Assembly: GCA_944391425.1 (NCBI GenBank)
Contig: CALXTO010000010.1
Span: forward strand, 1 to 43,684
Origin: an uncultured Alphaproteobacteria bacterium
GTDB lineage: Bacteria > Pseudomonadota > Alphaproteobacteria > RF32 > CAG-239
Length of the DNA: 43,684 nucleotides
Direction: 5' to 3'
Numbering within the stretch: the stretch's first letter is position 1; the number at the start of each line of letters is the position of its first letter. A model generated the notes under the pieces. It was not told the origin of the DNA. It did no database searches and saw nothing but the letters and a program-made list of their open reading frames with translations. This document shows, in pieces, positions 40,714-43,684 of this stretch. A program made the translations under genes and the position numbers.

Positions 40714-41854
40714 TTTTCAGTTCCTCGGCTAGACTAAGTTGTTCCCAGGAAAAAGTTCCCGACGGAAGCGGCGTTCTTCCGAAATGTCCGTATGCAGCCG
40801 TCGGTTCGTACACAGGGCGGTTGAGTTTTAAATGTTTAATAATGCCGCATGGTGTCAAATCGGCCATTTCCCTCAACAGGCGCAAAATTTTTTGTTCATC
40901 GACGACAGCGCTTCCTCTTGTGTTGATGTAGAAAGACAACGGATCGGCAACACCGATGGCATAGGATACTTGCAGCAGGCATTCTTCGGCCAGTCCGGCG
41001 GCAACAACGTTTTTGGCAAGGTAACGCATCATATAGGCAGCCGAACGGTCGACTTTAGTCGGATCTTTTCCCGAAAAAGCGCCGCCGCCGTGCGGAGCGT
41101 AGCCGCCGTAAGTGTCTACGATGATTTTGCGTCCGGTGAGTCCGGTATCTCCGGCAGGGCCGCCGATGACAAATCTTCCGGTGGGATTGATTAAAATATC
41201 TTTATCAGGCGGCATCCAACCGGCCGGGAGGGATTCTTTGATATATTTTTTTATGATTTCCCTAACTTCCGGGAGGGTGAGTCGAGGGTTGTGCTGGGTC
41301 GAAACGACTATTTTGGCGATACCGGAGGCTTGTCCGTCCTGATATCGGACGGTAACCTGGCTTTTGGCATCCGGGCCGATACCCGGAATTTTGTTTTGGC
41401 GGCGTGCAATACTGATGTTTTCAAGAATTTGATGAGCGAGTTTTATGGCCAGAGGCATATAGCAGCACTCAAATCCTTTTTCGTTTTTGGCGTATCCGAA
41501 CATAATTCCCTGATCGCCGGCGCCCTTGCGGTCGACTCCACGGGAAATGTCCGCAGATTGGGTGTGCAGGTAATTTTCAACGACTATGGTGCGCCAGTCA
41601 AAATCTTGTTGTTCATAACCAATCCGGCGGATCGTCCGGCGAACGGTTTCTTCGATTTCTTCGGCGGACGGAAGCGCGGCAGATTTTGTTTCTCCGGCGA
41701 TAACGATGCGTCCGGTTGTAGCAAGGGCTTCAACGGCACAGCGGGCCGCGGCGTCGTTGTGCAGATGTAAGTCCAAAATGGCGTCTGATACGGCGTCGCA
41801 TATTTTATCCGGGTGTCCTTCCGATACGGATTCGCTGGTAAACAAAACAGGCAT
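40703..41854 (-). CDS. metK: S-adenosylmethionine synthetase
   Basis: Makes S-adenosylmethionine from methionine and ATP. The 383-residue protein opens with FTSESVSEGHPDKICDAVSD, split across the family N-terminal motif, and carries GAGDQGIMFGYA (about 117-128), GRFVIGGPAGDTGLTGRK and GGGAFSGKDPTKVDRS, all catalytic or binding segments. Length is normal. AAAGGAA precedes the ATG. No SAM riboswitch could be recognised in the 84 bp before it; the upstream gap is filled by the terminator of the XRE gene. It is followed by trmB, an order common in Alphaproteobacteria. Confidence 0.97.
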   Translation of the reverse strand: MPVLFTSESVSEGHPDKICDAVSDAILDLHLHNDAAARCAVEALATTGRIVIAGETKSAALPSAEEIEETVRRTIRRIGYEQQDFDWRTIVVENYLHTQSADISRGVDRKGAGDQGIMFGYAKNEKGFECCYMPLAIKLAHQILENISIARRQNKIPGIGPDAKSQVTVRYQDGQASGIAKIVVSTQHNPRLTLPEVREIIKKYIKESLPAGWMPPDKDILINPTGRFVIGGPAGDTGLTGRKIIVDTYGGYAPHGGGAFSGKDPTKVDRSAAYMMRYLAKNVVAAGLAEECLLQVSYAIGVADPLSFYINTRGSAVVDEQKILRLLREMADLTPCGIIKHLKLNRPVYEPTAAYGHFGRTPLPSGTFSWEQLSLAEELKNAF

Positions 41855-41885
41855 CGTTTTTCCTTTTGATGTTTTTTTATATAAT

Positions 41886-41917
41886 AAAAAAAAGCCGGTA
41901 AAATACCAGCTTTTTTT
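41886..41917 (-). terminator. Terminator after the XRE regulator gene
   Basis: Stem AAAAGCTGGTA / TACCGGCTTTT (one T-G pair) on the minus strand followed by a T run, between the XRE gene stop and metK. It implies that metK has its own promoter. Confidence 0.8.
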
Positions 41918-41938
41918 GGAAGATTATATGTAATATGT

Positions 41939-42427
41939 TTAATCGTTGTTATTATACGTGCTTTTTGACATGGAAATAACTAAATCAAACAAGTGTTTGG
42001 CGGCCGTGCGGTTGGGAATCTTGTAGTAAGCTTTTACCAACTCTATTGTTTCCTGCCGCTGCATGGGATCGTCGTTATATACTTCTTCGTCTTCAGCAAG
42101 GAATAACGGTTCGGCATCAGGAATACTAAACATACGGGGGCTCTGGCTGGCAACGGACTTGTCCATATCTTCATAGAAAAAGTTTACGGGAACCTCCAAA
42201 ACCTTGCCGATGTCCCATAAACGGCTGGCTCCGACACGATTCATTCCACGTTCGTATTTTTGGACCTGCTGGAAAGTCAGGCCGAGCATGGAAGCCAGTT
42301 TTTCCTGGCTCAGTCCCAGGAGGGTTCTTCTTAAGCGAATGCGGTTTCCGACATGAACGTCAATCGGATTTGGCTCCCCCTGGGGAGTTCTGCCGCGACT
42401 TGATTTTTTAGAAATTTCCTTAGTCAT
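41939..42427 (-). CDS. XRE-family helix-turn-helix regulator
   Basis: A 162-residue DNA-binding protein. An XRE/Cro domain covers about 25-82 (VGNRIRLRRTLLGLSQEKLA, then LGLTFQQVQKYERGMNRV), with an extra C-terminal helical region (about 110-160, QRQETIELVKAYYKI and HLFDLVISMSK). This is the conserved alphaproteobacterial regulator found between lnt and metK; targets are not known in general. A basic N-terminus (KKSSRGRTPQG) precedes the domain. The gene ends at a clear terminator, and a 141-bp gap separates it from lnt. Confidence 0.9.
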   Translation of the reverse strand: MTKEISKKSSRGRTPQGEPNPIDVHVGNRIRLRRTLLGLSQEKLASMLGLTFQQVQKYERGMNRVGASRLWDIGKVLEVPVNFFYEDMDKSVASQSPRMFSIPDAEPLFLAEDEEVYNDDPMQRQETIELVKAYYKIPNRTAAKHLFDLVISMSKSTYNNND

Positions 42428-42568
42428 ACCTCTTATCTTCCTTTAGTGATGGTGGTAAATTATATATAGGATTTTCGGTGGCTTTCGTCAACAGATTTTT
42501 TATATAACATATTATATTATAGGGTTATGATATTCTAATATATGTGTTTATATACGGAATGCAAAGCT

Positions 42569-43684
42569 TTATTTGCGGGAAGATATGAGAAAAGCCGCTC
42601 CTGTCAACAAAAACAGAACCGTTAGGATTGGGAAGTTTCCAAATTCGGCATAAGTTGTTGACAATTGCGACAGGAGCGGAAGGTTGATATCTAATATATC
42701 CTTTTGGTTAAGCGGAAGTTGTCCGAGAATGTTGCCGCCCGGAGAAATTAAGGCGCTGATGCCGGTATTGGCAGCCCGGACGATAGCGATTCCCTCTTCA
42801 ACGGCTCGCAGCCTTGCGGCAACCAGATGTTGGTAAGGACCGGCCGAATCTCCGTACCAGCCGTCATTGGTGAGATTTACAATCCATTGCGGACGTTGCT
42901 TTTGATTAACGACTTGGTGGGGGAAAATCGTTTCGTAGCAAATGAGTCCGCCCAGGGAAGGCTGTCCCGGGAGGCTAATTCTTTGCGGCCCGGGACCGGC
43001 ACGGAAAGTGCCTATGGCGTTGGCAATCGGGCGTATCCATTCGGGAAGCCAGGAGCGGAGCGGGATATATTCGCCAAAAGGAACCAGATGCGATTTATCG
43101 TATCGGCCAACCGTTTTGCCTTGAGAATCAATGATTATCATTGAATTATAGGCATTATGTTCCGTATCATTAACAAATTCGTATCTAACCATTCCGGTGA
43201 TAAGAAATCCTTCAGGGGGAATGGCATAACGCGCCGTTTGCAGATGATACTCGTCAATATCCAGCGGAAAAGGCGAAGCCGTTTCGCCCCAGATAATGAA
43301 ATCAATATCATCCATTCCGGCTTTTTGAGACATTTTAACATAGGTATTAAAATTTTCCTCCAGGACAGCAGGCTGCCATTTCATAGTCTGCGGAATTGCC
43401 GGTTGTACCAGTCGGATGCGCGTGTCGGAAACGGCATCGGAAAAAGAAGCTTGACGTATTGAACCGTAAAGGCCCAAGAAGAAAAGGAGGCAAAGAGGAA
43501 TGGCGGCAGATATCCGGGCGGAAACTTTGTTAGGATGTTCCAGCCAGAAGACCGGCGCCGCGACGGATAGCAAAACCAACAGGGAGAGAGAATAAGTTCC
43601 CCCGACGGCGGCAAACTGGATAAACCTGTTGTCAAATGCCAAAACAGATCCGAGGAGGTTCCAGGGAAAACCCGTAAGAATAAA
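42569..43684 (-). CDS. lnt: Apolipoprotein N-acyltransferase, C-terminal 371 residues (cut by window edge)
   Basis: Lnt adds the third acyl chain to lipoproteins in the inner membrane. The frame stays open to the window end, starting FILTGFPWNLLGSVLAFDN, which contains the LTGFPWN motif of Lnt; the TTG at 43642 is therefore not the start. The nitrilase domain (about 90-330 of the fragment) has the catalytic triad: Glu in IWGETASPFPLD, Lys in RYDKSHLVPFGEY and Cys in GLICYETIFP. A final membrane helix (FPILTVLFLLTGAAFLI) closes the protein. It should act on the lipoproteins seen elsewhere in the window. Confidence 0.93.
   Translation of the reverse strand, partial: FILTGFPWNLLGSVLAFDNRFIQFAAVGGTYSLSLLVLLSVAAPVFWLEHPNKVSARISAAIPLCLLFFLGLYGSIRQASFSDAVSDTRIRLVQPAIPQTMKWQPAVLEENFNTYVKMSQKAGMDDIDFIIWGETASPFPLDIDEYHLQTARYAIPPEGFLITGMVRYEFVNDTEHNAYNSMIIIDSQGKTVGRYDKSHLVPFGEYIPLRSWLPEWIRPIANAIGTFRAGPGPQRISLPGQPSLGGLICYETIFPHQVVNQKQRPQWIVNLTNDGWYGDSAGPYQHLVAARLRAVEEGIAIVRAANTGISALISPGGNILGQLPLNQKDILDINLPLLSQLSTTYAEFGNFPILTVLFLLTGAAFLISSRK

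Noticed and set aside
41855..41938. SAM riboswitch before metK
   Set aside because: The gap is too short after subtracting the XRE-gene terminator, and no SAM-I or SAM-II core was recognisable.
1..43684. CRISPR arrays, insertion sequences and rRNA genes
   Set aside because: No regularly spaced repeats, transposase-like frames or rRNA segments were seen.

Overview
The window reads as chromosomal DNA of a flagellated alphaproteobacterium with a moderately AT-rich genome. The evidence is family content and gene order: a single-cysteine DksA, FliX, the maf–ribonuclease G–yacG trio, a DUF6476-like gene divergent from rluD–rpoH, and lnt–XRE regulator–metK–trmB. I cannot name the genus; the mix of housekeeping blocks with unrecognised envelope proteins would fit an uncultured, possibly host-associated lineage.

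Layout. 1-3300: the 5' end of a flagellin gene, rho, a 482-bp AT-rich gap with DnaA-box-like sequences (candidate oriC), then coaE–dnaQ. 3318-7934: small exported proteins, lipoproteins, a secreted HExxH protein, a HAD phosphatase, a BaiN/HI0933-type flavoprotein and an outer-membrane barrel. 8107-11641: an orphan type IV prepilin, fliX, dksA, maf, ribonuclease G and yacG. 11649-18632 (minus strand): a run of six genes ending in a VirD4/TraG-type coupling ATPase, including two membrane proteins that share a duplicated N-terminal domain. 18704-20708: rluD and rpoH. 20736-24464: a tail-anchored pseudokinase with a small membrane protein, divergent from a PAS protein whose GGDEF domain has lost its signature residues. 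24485-29042: BI-1 family protein, YgjP-like peptidase, two YcgN/YkgJ-type cysteine-cluster proteins, a small membrane protein, dnaB and rpmB. 29211-29468: tRNA-Arg(CCG), a perfect hairpin, and a GC-rich segment closed by a second 19-bp copy of the tRNA 3' end. 29583-32242: a frameshifted gene and several small unknown genes. 32424-39924: cstA, a 52-residue cysteine-rich peptide, a CusS/CusR-type two-component system, an LtaS-like sulfatase-fold transferase with a CusR-box-like palindrome in its upstream region, and a sugar porter. 39982-43684: trmB, metK, an XRE regulator and lnt, which is cut by the window edge.

How parts fit. The rho/coaE–dnaQ divergence around an AT-rich DnaA-box-bearing gap points to a replication origin. 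The coupling-protein operon sits between two conserved housekeeping blocks and resembles its surroundings in composition, so it looks like a resident secretion module, not a recently acquired conjugative element; no relaxase or VirB-type channel gene is present in the window. The two-component system, palindrome and transferase suggest a metal- or envelope-stress-responsive surface-modification unit. The least explained parts are the coupling-protein operon, the facing pseudokinase/degenerate-GGDEF genes, and the repeat-bounded segment after the tRNA.
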